DNA of 64,000 nt, taken from contig JAXRKP010000533.1 in the NCBI GenBank assembly GCA_037039925.1, positions 172,501 to 236,500 of the forward strand, written 5' to 3'. Numbering within the stretch: position 1 is the first letter of the stretch; every line of letters starts with the position of its first letter. This DNA comes from Doris montereyensis. Lineage: Eukaryota; Mollusca; Gastropoda; Nudibranchia; Dorididae. Of this stretch, positions 35,801 to 46,040 are shown piece after piece. A program made the position numbers and the translations under genes. Under the pieces are notes generated by a model that worked only from the letters and a program-made list of their open reading frames with translations, had not been told where the DNA came from and made no database searches.

Positions 35801-38800
35801 TCTACATTCGCATTTTCCATGGCAGAAAATGATGCCAGAGGCAATTGCAATAGTGTGTTCACCTAAGTTTCAGGAGTAAGTATTGATGAATGATTCAGTT
35901 TACTAATGGCTTTGTAATTTGATAGAGGTAAGACACATGTGCACCCTCTATTCTGTTCTTTTACTCAAATAATCATATTTCTTCCAGGCATCTTTCTTTT
36001 CTTTGATCTTAGTCTTGACATTCTCATTCCACCATGCTGTTCTTTTCCTATCTCCTTTAATTTGTTTCCTACCACAGACCTCTTCAGTACAACTGAAGAG
36101 TGTTTTTATATATTTGCCACTTTTCTTCTATTGTGCTTTCCTTCAGATCTATCTGCCTTTCACTGATAGATTTTTTTATCCTGGATTGGTACATTTGTTT
36201 TACTATTGGTTTATTTAGTTCTTCTATTTTGAGTTTAGTAGCTTTCTTCTCTTTCCTTTTCTGTTTGTTTTCTTCATTTAATAATCTCATTTTGGCTATC
36301 ACTAGGTGATGATCACTAAATATTTCAGCTCCTCTGCTTACTCTAGCATCCATTGTACTGTAAAAAAGGGAGCTGCTAACTATTATGTAGTCTATCATTG
36401 GCTTTTCACATCTGTCTTCATTTACTCTTGTATATTTGTGGATATCTTTATGAGGAAAAATGTGTTAGCTATTTTCCTGTTATTCTTTAGGCAAAAATCT
36501 ATTAGTCTCTCTCCATTTGGAGAAGTTGTTGTCTCTCCTTCTTTACCTATTACTCCTGATGTTTCTACATTGTTGCCTACTCTAGCGTTTAAATCTCCTA
36601 AAACTATTAATTCCTGTTTAGGTTTGAGATTCTCTGCAGCTATTTGTAAATCATTTTTGAAGATATCTTTTTTTCTTTGGTGGCATCTTCGTTTGGTCCA
36701 TAAGCTATTAATAATTTAATTTCTCTTCCTTTTGGTTTAATATTTATCTCTAATAGCCGGGGCTTACAAACTTTCTAGCGGTATCTCTTGCCTTTTATGC
36801 ATTAGAAGGCCTACTCCTGCTCTAGCTCTATCTTTGACATCTACTCCTGAGAAGAATAAGTATGATTTGGTCCTACATTTTCTATTCCTTGTCCTTTTTT
36901 CTTTGTTTCTGTAATAGCCAAAATGTCTACTTTGAATTTTTTCATTTCTTCAGCTAATTCTAACTCCTTTCCATTAATTGCCCTAATATTCCATGTTCCA
37001 AAAATCACAGTCTGTGTTGAGTCGTCTTCAAAAGTTCAAGCCGGGTATATCATTGTATATTACTTTGAATCAGGTTGTTTTGGATAAGCAGGGGATTAGC
37101 CCACTGTACCCCAGGTAGATGGTGGGGCTGCCACCTTGAGGTCCCCTACAGGGCCTTGTTATTTTCTGTCAGGGTTTACTCCCTTAGCCTTTAGTCATTC
37201 AAGACCCACCTGCAAGGCAGCAGGTTGTTTTCTTTCAGGGTTAACTCCCTTAGCCTTTGGTTAGCCAAGAACTACGTGCAAGGCAGCAGGAGACTCGTGG
37301 AGGGCGGGATCATCTACTTCCCGCACAGTACAGGTGCTTACCTGTCCACTGCCTGGTGATATGTTTTCATCATTACAAAATTTGTTCAAACCAAAGAGAG
37401 CAAAATCGCTGGAAATAGTCAGAAAAATATTGCAAAATGCCTCAGCTGAATCTGATGAAAGAGAGATTAAAGGTTGCTTCACCAGGCAGCGGACAGGTAA
37501 GCACCTGTACGGGGAGTAGATGATGCCGCCCTCCATGCGTCTCCTGCTGCCTTGAAGGCAGGTCTTGGCCGACCAAAGGCTAAGGGAGTTAACCCTGACA
37601 TAAATGAGATTACTGACTGAAGAAAACAAACAGAAAAGGAAAGAGAAGAAAGCTACTAAACTCAAAATAGAGGAACTAAATAAACCAAGAGTAAAACAAG
37701 TATATAATACCAATCTAGGATAAAAAGATTTATCAGTGAAAGACAGATGGATCTGAATGATAGCACAATAGAAGAAAAGTGGCAGATGTATAAAGAAACA
37801 CTCCTCAGTTGTACTGAAAAGGTCTGGTAGGAAACAAATTAAAGGAGATAGGAAAAGAACAGCATGGTGGAATGAGAATGTCAAGACTAAGATCAAAGAA
37901 AAGAAAGATGCCTGGAAGAAATACTTGCAAACAAAGCGAACAGAGGATAGGATAGATTACGTGAATAAAAGAACTATCGCCAAAGAGAAAGTTAGGAAAG
38001 CAAAACAGGAACAACGGGAAGAGTTTGGACAAAGACTTCAAGAAAGCTATCAAGGATACTGGAAATGAGACTAATGAAAAGATGTAGAGCCGGGAGAACT
38101 TTGAAGATCTGTATGAGATTCAATGCAAGATCAAACTCAGGAGTATACTTAAAGACAACACCCACCCTCTTTTCTCCATACCCAAAACAAGTAGTACAAG
38201 TGGTCAATTTATACATTTAAAATCTCGCACTGAGAGATATTTTAGATCTTGTCTTCCAAGTGCCACACGGAAGTTTGACCATACCTTACTTTGAAAGCAC
38301 AATGGCCTTTTTCTCACAATGTTTAAAAAATGTAAATTGATGGATGGTGAATGAATGATTTATGATAAGTTAATGAATGTGTATGAAGCTTAACTGATTC
38401 GTCTATAATTATTTTATCTTTTTAATTTGTAAAAAAAAACATTTTTTTTTTTATGTATATTGTTTCACCGCACTATTTATTTACCCACCTATGAATTTTT
38501 GTATACTTCTCCTAAATTCTAAACATTTAATGATTAACTAAGTTAAATTTGTTAATAATTTGAATGCATTGATGTATTCTTTTATTTTTCAAACGGAAAT
38601 TGTGATAACACAAGTATAATTTCCCTTTTAAAGAATCAATAAAGATGATTGAAATTGATTGAAATTGAAATCAAAAGCTGTTCTGGGGGTGATGAAGAGC
38701 ATGAGAAAGACCAAAGCATACCCAATACGACTAATTAAGAATGCCAAAGGAGAAATAATGAAAGAAGACAGCCAAATCATGGAAACGTGGAGAAAGCATT

Positions 38801-41800
38801 TTCACCAATTACATAATCCCTCCAGAACGTATGAAACAAGGAGTACAGATCAATTAGTAAGAGTAACAAGTAATCCAGAGGAGACAGCTGAAGATGTAGA
38901 TATATCAATGGAAGAAATCCAAACAGCTATAAGAAAAGTGAAATTAGGAAAAGCCCCAGGAGCAGATCAAGTTTATCCAGAAATGGTTAAAAACCAAGGG
39001 AGAGAGGCAGAGAAACTACTACATGCAATATGCCAACAAGCTTGGAAGTCCAAACAGGTGCCAGACGACTGGAAAAAGGGAACGGTAGTACCAATACACA
39101 AGAAAGGATCAACTATGGAATGCTCAAACTATAGAGGGATATCACTACTTAGCGTTCTAGGAAAAGTATATGCCAGGATACTGGAAATGAGACTAAGGAA
39201 AATAGTAGAGGATCAGATTTAAGAGCATCAGAGTGGATTTAGACCAGGAAGAAGTGTACAAGACCACATATTTACAATTAGACAAATAATAGAAAATTCC
39301 CTGAGAGAGACATTGACTTGCATCTGTGTTTTATTGACTTAGAAAAGGCATTTGACACTGTGGTGAGGGACGAACTATGGCATTCCTTAAAAGAACACAA
39401 CGTAGAGCAAAATTTAATAGAAGCCATTAAATTTTTTTTCAATAAACCAACATGTGCAGTGGCAGTAGCTTGAAACATATCTGCAGAATTTGATGTAGAT
39501 ATAGGAGTAAGACAGGGTTGTATCCTAAGTCCTCTTTTGTTTATCACATTTATGGATTCAGTCGCAAAGGCATCCTCAAAAATGAAGAAAATGAATGTAG
39601 GTATGTGGAAGCTCAAACCAGTAAATGTATCAATGCTTTCATTTGCCGATGATTTAGTTCTGTTTGGAAAATCAGAAAGTGACCTTCAGTCGAATATCAA
39701 CATTATAAACAATGAACTAAATAAAAGAAATGAGAAATAAAGAAAACCAAAACAATACTAGTAACTAGGGAAGCTAAAACACAAAATCTTAAATTGGGCA
39801 GGAGAATTTAGAACAAGTTCACAGCTACAATTACTTAAGAGTAATGATTAACTCAGAGGGAAACTAAGAGAAGAAATCAGCCAGAGAAACAAAAAGGCAA
39901 GTGCAATATATAACCATCTAGGAAAGGATTGTCAACAAAAATCAAAATGACAGTTGATTGTCCTACTATCCTCTATGGCAGCAAAATCTGGACTTTAGAC
40001 AGTGGAGAATACAGTAGAGTACAGGCAGCTGAAATGAAATATTTAAGAAGAGTAGTAGGAAAACTAAAAGAGACAAAATCAGAAACACAACAATAAGAGA
40101 TCAAACCAAAGCAGATGACACACAAACTATGATAGAAACAAATCAATTGAGATGGTTTGGGCATGTAAACAGAATGAATGACAATAAAATAGCTAAATCA
40201 GTATACAGTGCTAAAGCACAAGATAAAAGATGAAAAGGCAGACCTTGGAGAAAGTTGGAAGAAGATATAAAAGAGGCATTGAAGCATAGAAATTTAACTT
40301 TTTTTGGAAGGAAACAGGAAATGCCAGGACAGGGCATCCAGAAGAAAGATCATCTCGGGCATCTAAACACATACATCGAAAGGTAGAATTAGAATGGGGA
40401 CGGAGAAAGAAAGAAAGAAAGCCTACTTCAAATAAGTAAAAAGTCCACAGTCAGTTAATGTATGGGAGACCAAACCTGTGAACCAACAGTGACATCGATT
40501 AATACCTAAGGATGTAGATATCAGTCTTGCTCCTGATGAAGACTTCAATGAAATTCACTTACCGATCTGAGCAGTCTCGCAGGTTTGGTCAAGAGTAAGC
40601 TGCTTTATAATTAAAGCCATGTTTCTCATCTGTCATGTAATGCAGTTGATAACTATATTTACATGACAAAGATATGACAAGAAGAAAGTAAATACACCAG
40701 TCATTCACTTACTTGTTTATTCATTTGGAGAATTCTTTTGTATTGGTTACTGAGATTAATACAAACTCACAGAAACTAAGACTTGCAAGTCATGTGTAAC
40801 CAAGTAACAAAACAATTTTCAATTCTCAGAAAAGTTGAAATAGGTCAGAACATCTGGCTTGTGTATATTTTTTCACAGGCTTCAAGCTATCGATTGTCGG
40901 TATATTGATGAGATTGATGATTTTTGGTTTGTTTAATCTGCACATTTAATTCATTTGTGTTCAACCCGACACAAACTGGCATGAAGGGGCATGGATATGT
41001 TACCAATGGTCCTGAGCCAATCACATACGTTGATATGACCACCATTTCAATGCATTGACAGTGGAAAATTCTTTAAAAATCAATTAGTCGAAATCAGTTT
41101 TTCTTTCCCTTCATTTTGTGTATTGCACTGAAGCATTGAAAATAATTTTTGTTCCATCAAAAACTGGCTGATAATTATGGATTTAACATTTGAAAAAAAA
41201 AACTTTGGTGTACTTTTTTCAGGAGGTTTGTAAATCATTTGTATTTTTGTTGTTTCTGAGCCAAGCTTCTCGATCTTGGTGTCGTTTTGAAATTGAGCGT
41301 TTCAGCATTTTTCGTATTTTTACATGTGTTTAAAATTTCCTATGTATTCCAACGGCCTTCTACTGTGACATAACTGATTTCGATTGTCGAAGTGAAATGC
41401 AACAACCATTTATAATATATACTGTCTTCTGAGTGGTCATCTTTTCTGGGATTGCAGATCACAAACCAATCAGATAACTGATTCTAAAGTTTTGAGTTTC
41501 ACTTCGAAATGTGTTAGTATCTTACACACTTCAAAAGAAAAGAAGCCATTAAATATGCAAGAATAAGGTAATGTCAAATGTCCACCTGAAAACAAAAAAA
41601 AGTCTGAACGCGAATGAGTTAAAGAAATTACTCATACTAATCCTCCTCCCCCCCCTTCCCATCTTTCATCTCACCACCGCTCACCCTACTCAACATTGGA
41701 TATCTTGAAATCATCTAAGTTTACCTTCTGTTTTTTCTTTTTTAAATCTTCAGAACTGGTATTTTCAAACTAACTGATAGAGGCCTAGATGTTATAGGTT

Positions 41801-44044
41801 CTTGTCAACAGAAAGGCTTTCACCCCCATGCCAAAGATCCTCCTTTGTTTGAGGTAAGCTACAAACTTAGGGGGGCGATCTTAGAATCTTTCATTGTGAT
41901 ATATTTCATTGCAGAGAAATTTAATTTTTGACGTAAAAAATTTAGTGTCTTTTAATTCATAGTTATTAGTATGAAAATGAATGGAAAAGTCTCATAGTAG
42001 CAATTAAGAAAATGGATGGAAAAGTCTCATAGCAGCATAGTAAGAAAATAGATGAAAAAATCTTATAACAGCATAGTAAGAAAATGGATGGAAAAGTCTC
42101 ATAGCAGCATAGAAAGAAAATGGATGGAAAAGTCTTACAGCAGCATAGTAAGAAAATGGATGGAAAAGTCTTACAGCAGCATAGTAAGAAAATAGATGGA
42201 AAAGTCTTACAGCAGCATAGTAAGAATGGATGAAAAAGTCTTATAGCAGCATAGTAAGAAAATGGATGGAAAAGTCTTATAGCAGCATAGTAAGAAAATG
42301 GATGGAAAAGTCTTATAGCAGCATAGTAAGAAAATGGATGGAAAAGTCTTATAGCAGCATAGTACAAAAATGGATGGAAAAGTCTTATAGCAACATAGTA
42401 AGAAAATGGATGGAAAAATTATATAGCATCATAGTACGAAAATGGATGGAAAAGTCTTATAGCAGCATAATACGAAAATGGATGGAAAAGTCTTCTAGCA
42501 GCATAGTAAGAAAATGGATGGAAAAATTATATGGTATCATAGTATGAAAATGGATGGAAAAGTCTTATAGCAGCATAGTACGAAAATGGATGGAAAAGTC
42601 TTACAGCAGCATAGTAAGAATATGGATGGGAAAGTCTTATAACAGCATAGTAAGAAAATAGATGAAAAAGTCTTATAGCAGCATAGTACGAAAATGAATG
42701 GAAAAGTCTTATAGCAGCATTCACTTTAAAAAAAAAAAAATTATATATGATAATGGATTTTTTGTCCTAATTCTGAGGTCAGTACAAATGTACATATAGG
42801 CCTTTTCTCAACCTACCCAAGATTCATATTTTATCCATTTGCAAGGCTCCTTTAACCCAAGTAGAGCTGCTGTGTTACCGAAAGTGACCTCCTCACAGTG
42901 AGGGGGTTGCCCCAGCCATTTGCATGAAAAACAAGTGTGTGCAACTGGTGAAGCTAGGATTTACACTTAGTTTGAACAATGAGTTTACATTTACAGATGG
43001 TAAAAGACCTAAAAAAAACATGCATTTTCTATAACTTGAAAGAATTAGGAATTCATATTGAGATGCTATTGCAACAAGAAAAACTTAAACTAAGGACTAA
43101 ACAATAGCAACGATAGCTGTGTAATCAACTTAGGCTTACACGAAGTGTGTTGAATGGGAAAGCGTCACTTTGACGAATGATAATGAGGCTATCGGGAAAG
43201 CCATGAGCTTTAAGTAAATTGTAATCTCATTGGCTATTATTTAACTATGAACTCAAAGGTCAAACTACGTCATAAACCATATAAGGAAAGTGGAAATTTC
43301 CATTCAAGAAGCCTAGGTATCTGGCCCTATATATAGGGCCTGCACGCTTCCCGTGCAATGACGGCGGCCCCTAAATATAGGGCCTGCGCGCTTCCTGGGC
43401 TTAACGGCAACATGCCTTTTATTTAGGGCCGGGTCTTTTCTTGGGTTATTATCTTAAACCTTACACTGTGTTATCCAGGGAATAAATAATTTATGGAAAT
43501 GTGATTAAAGGAAAATTTTATATGCTTTTTTATCAAAATACTTAAATTAGTTTGTTTATACTTATTATTCCTATCTTACAGTTTGGTTACATTTAGTATT
43601 TCAATCTTATTGTTTGTTTATACTTATTGCTCCCATGTTATGGTTTCTTTACACTTATTATTCCCACATTATAGTTTATTTATACATATTATTCCCATTT
43701 TATAATTTGTTTAGCAATTTCTATGTCAATCTTATAATTTGTTTATACATATAATTTCAATTATATATTTTGTTAACTCTTATTAGTCCTATCTTATAGT
43801 TTGTTTATACTTATTATTCCCAGCTTCTAATTTGCCCACACAGTACTTATTATTCTAATCTTATAGTTTGGTTATACATGTACTTATTATTCTCATCTTT
43901 TAGTTTTCCTTTACTTTGTACTCCCATCTTGTAGTTTGGTCATACTTATTCTTCCCATCTTATTTTTCATGTACTCTGAAGACATGTGGACATGTGAGAG
44001 TATCAGACACCGATGACGTGCAAGTTACGGACAAGCGAATATAA
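29615..44044 (+). CDS. STAMBP: STAMBP (AMSH): K63-specific JAMM deubiquitinase, complete gene of 10 exons
   Basis: STAMBP is a zinc metalloprotease that removes K63-linked ubiquitin from cargo at endosomes, acting with the ESCRT-0 subunit STAM. Exons: 29615-29854 (ATG 29631), 30206-30281, 30686-30778, 31375-31578, 31938-32214, 34146-34380, 35280-35417, 35763-35875, 41754-41853 and 43982-44044. All nine junctions agree in phase once one base is restored in exon 4, giving about 507 residues against about 424 in human; the extra length is mainly in the linker. Order: N-terminal dimerisation/MIT-like domain (1-130), charged coiled coil, Ala-rich linker, STAM-binding motif [10 protein letters not shown], then the JAMM domain. 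E361, H416-x-H418 and D429 form the zinc site; C and HPH of the second zinc site are in exon 9. The protein looks active. The gene starts on a spliced 5' UTR whose first exon was not identified. No AATAAA was seen in the 350 bp after the stop. Confidence 0.93.
30206..30281 (+). CDS. STAMBP: STAMBP exon 2
   Basis: The acceptor is ttttatttgacag and the donor gtaaga. [15 protein letters not shown] matches the conserved LFIEKLPKHRDYK of AMSH. Confidence 0.95.
30686..30778 (+). CDS. STAMBP: STAMBP exon 3
   Basis: A C-rich tract and ttctttgcag form the acceptor; the donor is gtagca, phase 0 at both ends. Reads [19 protein letters not shown], the helix leading into the coiled coil. Confidence 0.93.
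31375..31578 (+). CDS. STAMBP: STAMBP exon 4, coiled coil, with an apparent frame break
   Basis: The entry frame reads KRIAEER and then changes to a frame giving [20 protein letters not shown] and more Glu/Lys/Arg-rich coiled coil to the donor G|gtatgt. The 204 nt cannot join phase 0 to phase 1, but 205 nt can, so one base (probably a G in the GG before AAGTTG) seems missing. The alternative is a downstream acceptor at 31,394, after gctgaagagag, which also restores frame but has a poor context. Confidence 0.85.
31938..32214 (+). CDS. STAMBP: STAMBP exon 5, Ala/Gly-rich linker
   Basis: The acceptor is atccccctcag and the donor gtaaga; phase 1 in, 2 out. The linker starts with a GCT/GGT-rich run ([20 protein letters not shown]), followed by a Ser/Thr/Pro stretch with [13 protein letters not shown]. 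The PPTYSQY piece resembles a WW-type (PPxY) motif. The Ala run is probably lineage-specific and does not align with human AMSH. Confidence 0.88.
32600..33375 (+). repeat. SINE-like repeat, family D, copy 1 (split by about 450 bp)
   Basis: The first part (aaaggtacttcact) and second part (gattcaggtgtgaatggg, then ttggtgagcctgaatttgta) match, in order, the uninterrupted copy at 47,991-48,318. About 450 bp at roughly 32,710-33,160 are extra here. It lies in STAMBP intron 5. Confidence 0.65.
33755..34062 (+). repeat. tRNA-headed SINE, family C, copy 2
   Basis: Starts ggagactcaatagtccagag, has atgggttcaagtccctac as B-box and ends gggtaaatcaaatcaaa. It lies in STAMBP intron 5, about 85 bp before exon 6. 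Confidence 0.85.
34146..34380 (+). CDS. STAMBP: STAMBP exon 6: STAM-binding motif and start of JAMM domain
   Basis: The acceptor is acatattggtgtag and the donor gtaatt; phase 2 in, 0 out. [10 protein letters not shown] fits the P-x-V-D-R-x-x-K-P motif that binds the STAM SH3 domain. [12 protein letters not shown] opens the JAMM fold, and SETMGILCG carries the catalytic glutamate (E361 in this reading). Confidence 0.95.
34684..34981 (-). repeat. tRNA-headed SINE, family B, copy 3
   Basis: Minus-strand copy in STAMBP intron 6. It carries the tRNA-like head (tagccgagtggttaggctgc), the shared body and the gcttttac-type end. Confidence 0.85.
35280..35417 (+). CDS. STAMBP: STAMBP exon 7
   Basis: The acceptor is tctaccaatttcag and the donor gtatgt; phase 0 at both ends. 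[28 protein letters not shown] and ITLGWIH match AMSH-family insertions that shape K63 selectivity. The exon ends on the first zinc histidine. Confidence 0.96.
35763..35875 (+). CDS. STAMBP: STAMBP exon 8: second zinc histidine and aspartate
   Basis: Starts [15 protein letters not shown], completing the H-x-H-x10-D JAMM motif begun in exon 7. [14 protein letters not shown] follows. The donor is gtaagt, phase 2 out. Confidence 0.96.
35989..37353 (-). mobile_element. RTE-type LINE copy B1 (5' half), minus strand
   Basis: Carries the endonuclease half of the RTE element on the minus strand, ending at the 5' terminus cctgtccactgcc (37,341-37,353). The low end is truncated inside the element, where the sequence encodes KIKEKKDAW. 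It lies in STAMBP intron 8 and faces copy B2 head to head. Confidence 0.85.
37354..37484. other. 131-bp spacer between head-to-head RTE copies
   Basis: Unlike either LINE arm. Both ends are mirror images (tggtga and tcacca), so the inverted symmetry extends slightly beyond the element ends. It has an open frame in the plus direction ([20 protein letters not shown]), of unknown meaning. Confidence 0.6.
37485..40421 (+). mobile_element. RTE-type LINE copy B2, internally deleted and interrupted
   Basis: Starts ggcagcggacaggtaagc. The endonuclease is deleted: the 5' region jumps from gggagttaaccctgacat to atgagattactgactgaaga. The reverse transcriptase is best preserved at 38,669-39,740, with [20 protein letters not shown], the [14 protein letters not shown] block and [13 protein letters not shown]. 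It ends in an (aaag)n tail at about 40,421. A CR1-like 3' end is inserted at 38,056-38,667. Confidence 0.87.
38056..38667 (+). mobile_element. CR1-like LINE 3' end nested in RTE copy B2
   Basis: The sequence encodes [16 protein letters not shown] then [14 protein letters not shown], the typical C-terminal block of CR1-group LINEs. It has a 3' UTR and ends in repeated attgaaattg. It interrupts the RTE phrase caagg|aaatcaaaagctg, which is continuous in copy A. The first 28 bp are themselves RTE sequence (atactggaaatgagactaa). Confidence 0.7.
41754..41853 (+). CDS. STAMBP: STAMBP exon 9: second zinc site
   Basis: The acceptor is tttaaatcttcag and the donor gtaagc; phase 2 in, 0 out. [20 protein letters not shown] and [13 protein letters not shown] retain the Cys and the HPH of the structural zinc site. 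Confidence 0.96.
41985..42722. repeat. 36-bp minisatellite in STAMBP intron 9
   Basis: About 20 units of the type aagaaaatggatggaaaagt plus cttatagcagcatagt. Because 36 is a multiple of three, open 12-residue periodic frames exist on both strands ([12 protein letters not shown] and [12 protein letters not shown]). These are artefacts, since the array is intronic. Confidence 0.95.
43320..43445. repeat. Short direct repeat cluster (tatagggcctgc)
   Basis: The phrase tatagggcctgcacgcttcc appears again 60 bp later as tatagggcctgcgcgcttcc, with a third partial copy (atttagggccgggtc). It is GC-rich against its surroundings. Confidence 0.7.
43551..43978. repeat. Degenerate T-rich minisatellite, about 31-bp unit
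   Basis: About 13 poorly conserved units around ttgtttatacttattattcc plus catcttatag. The last unit (cttattcttcccatctta) directly precedes the acceptor of STAMBP exon 10 and supplies its pyrimidine tract. Confidence 0.85.
43982..44044 (+). CDS. STAMBP: STAMBP exon 10: C-terminus and stop
   Basis: The acceptor is catgtactctgaag and the phase is 0. The peptide [20 protein letters not shown] then TAA matches the human tail CSHVTVVDRAVTITDLR in place and length. The final DKRI replaces the usual DLR. This short exon was found by searching for the conserved HV.V segment. Confidence 0.88.
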   Translation, partial: TCGHVRVSDTDDVQVTDKRI

Positions 44045-44394
44045 TCTTTGAGCAATAATTTTCCCAAGGAGTTGTTGACTTCTTACTTTTGAAATGATCT
44101 TTGTAAACATTTATTTAATATATAGGAGTCTTCTCGTTTTGTTTTGTAAGTGTAAATATGCATGAATGTGTATAACAGGTGTGTGTGTATCTGTGTGTTA
44201 TGTGTACATCTATTTGCGTTATGGGTTTATAGAAAGCAATTGGTGTTGTCTAAGGGGTTGTATACTCTTTCTTACTCAGCAGTATCTCAACTATCAAACA
44301 AATCTTTGAGAACCCATGTTTGAAAAGACTTTTCATTGGGATGATATTTCTTCCTGTCCATTGTAAAATCTCAAACTATTACACAACATGTCAA

Positions 44395-45758
44395 TGGTGT
44401 CAGGCACACACCGGCCATGTCCGAAATTTCCAATTAAAAAAAATAGCTATACATCTTAACAGAAACTAAAGCTACACTCTATAAAAATAACAGCAGACAT
44501 TACCTTATAGAAATGCTTCACAACTATGTTGTATCAAACCGTTTAAGTTGAGCTTTCATTTTTATATCGGCACAAAACAGCCACATCAGTTTTCAACAGA
44601 ATAGGTCGGTTAAGGTAAAAAAGAATGATAAATACAAACTTCTTCTGCCTCAAGTAAGGTGAAAAACGACAGTAAATGACAACCAACAATAAAAAGAAAA
44701 CAAACATGTGACCTTTTGGGTATAATCCTTCACCAGACAACTAAGGTGAAATATCTAGTATCTAGATCTAAACACTAATTAAGGTATTACACAGTGTGAT
44801 GTCAGAAAAAAAGAGAAAGGAGGAAGAAAGAAAGAAAAAGATGGTGATAATAAGAGTGAGTAGAAGGGAAAGTGATAGAGAATGGAGGGTTCAGATCTAG
44901 AAAAAATTATATGAAATAAAAATATAGAAATTATTAAGTAATAAAAGGCGTGAGAGAGAAAGAAGGAAGGAAAGAGAAAGAAAGAGAGGTGTGAGTATGA
45001 CAAACAAGAAGTGAAGAAGAGACAAGACTAGGAGAGAAGGAATGAAAGGAAACACCAACAAGGCAAAAATTTACAATAAAGGTGCGAAAAGTATATAAAT
45101 TAAATGTATGTATGTGTTTTCTTTGCAATAGATTACTTTTAGCATTTCACAGAATAGTTGAATTACATGATGTTCATTTCCCAAATCTTTCTGTCATGTT
45201 TTAGAGTTTAAATTTGTAAATCTAGGCCATGACATGGAGTTGGCCGGTTTGTAACAGCGAATGCTTAATGGCTCCGTTATCTTACAAAGACCGGCACAAG
45301 TTGGCCATGTATGTAACCCTTTAATGACTCCGATCGAAACTAACTTAACTAAGAATAAAAAGAACCATCTCTGCATAATGGCTAGCACAAAGCGGCTGGG
45401 TGCATAGAAGAGATTTAGAAATGAAAGCACAAACTGTCCAATTCAAAGAAGTCAGCACAGAACGGCCATGTCGTCCCCTGAATCTCAATAACTGATAGCA
45501 CAAACCGCTAACTTGTTGATGTCGTACAAAACGGCTGAGTGCTTTCAATTTCTTATTTCTCAAAATGGACATGTCCAAGAAGTTGTAATAAATTAATTTC
45601 ATGTAAAACAATAATTAGTCCATTGGAATAAACATCCCATCCATCTTATTTGTGCTAAATATTATGATTTAAAACTGATTTTCAAGAGAATTGTTCTGTT
45701 TTTTATCTCTCCTGTAAAATTATTGTTTTTTGACTTGGCTGGTTTGTGCCTGACACCA
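44395..45758. mobile_element. Non-autonomous TIR DNA transposon 1 (1,364 bp)
   Basis: The left end tggtgtcaggcacacaccgg and the right end, read inverted, tggtgtcaggcacaaaccag match at 24 of 27 positions. The motif gcacaaa-c-ggccatg recurs inside at about 44,571, 45,225 (inverted), 45,293, 45,386, 45,453 and 45,505. No transposase frame was seen. No clear target-site duplication was found, so the superfamily is not assigned. Confidence 0.75.
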
Positions 45759-45904
45759 TCGATGTATAGTTTATAACCTCTAAATAATATGATGGCAAAT
45801 AAACTTAAATTTTGACAATTTAAAAATTATTTCAAACTAGTCTATCACTATTAGGATCCTTGATATTACATTCTGGCTCTTGCACACCTTCTTTACAGTA
45901 TCAG

Positions 45905-46040
45905 TGCGGGGCGGTTGGGTTGTAGGTCCTACTTCGTTCTTTTTACTCTTTTAATTCTCTGTTTTTCTTGTTGTTTCTCTTAATTCACCTTGAGATCACC
46001 ACAATGGTGAACAAGGTAAATTTCAATTAAACAAACAAAC
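45905..46040 (+). repeat. Short interspersed repeat, family A, copy 4, with tail
   Basis: Plus-orientation copy (gtaggtcctacttcgttctt, ccttgagatcaccacaatgg, ggtaaatttcaattaaac) ending in aaacaaacaaac, which looks like a retroposon tail. Confidence 0.75.

Noticed and set aside
37261..37896. 211-codon minus-strand frame as a new gene
   Set aside because: It runs antisense through RTE copy B2 and its 5' region, so it is a shadow of the LINE.
41966..42724. Possible CRISPR-like direct repeat array
   Set aside because: Units are contiguous with no unique spacers, the genome is animal, and the array lies in a STAMBP intron.
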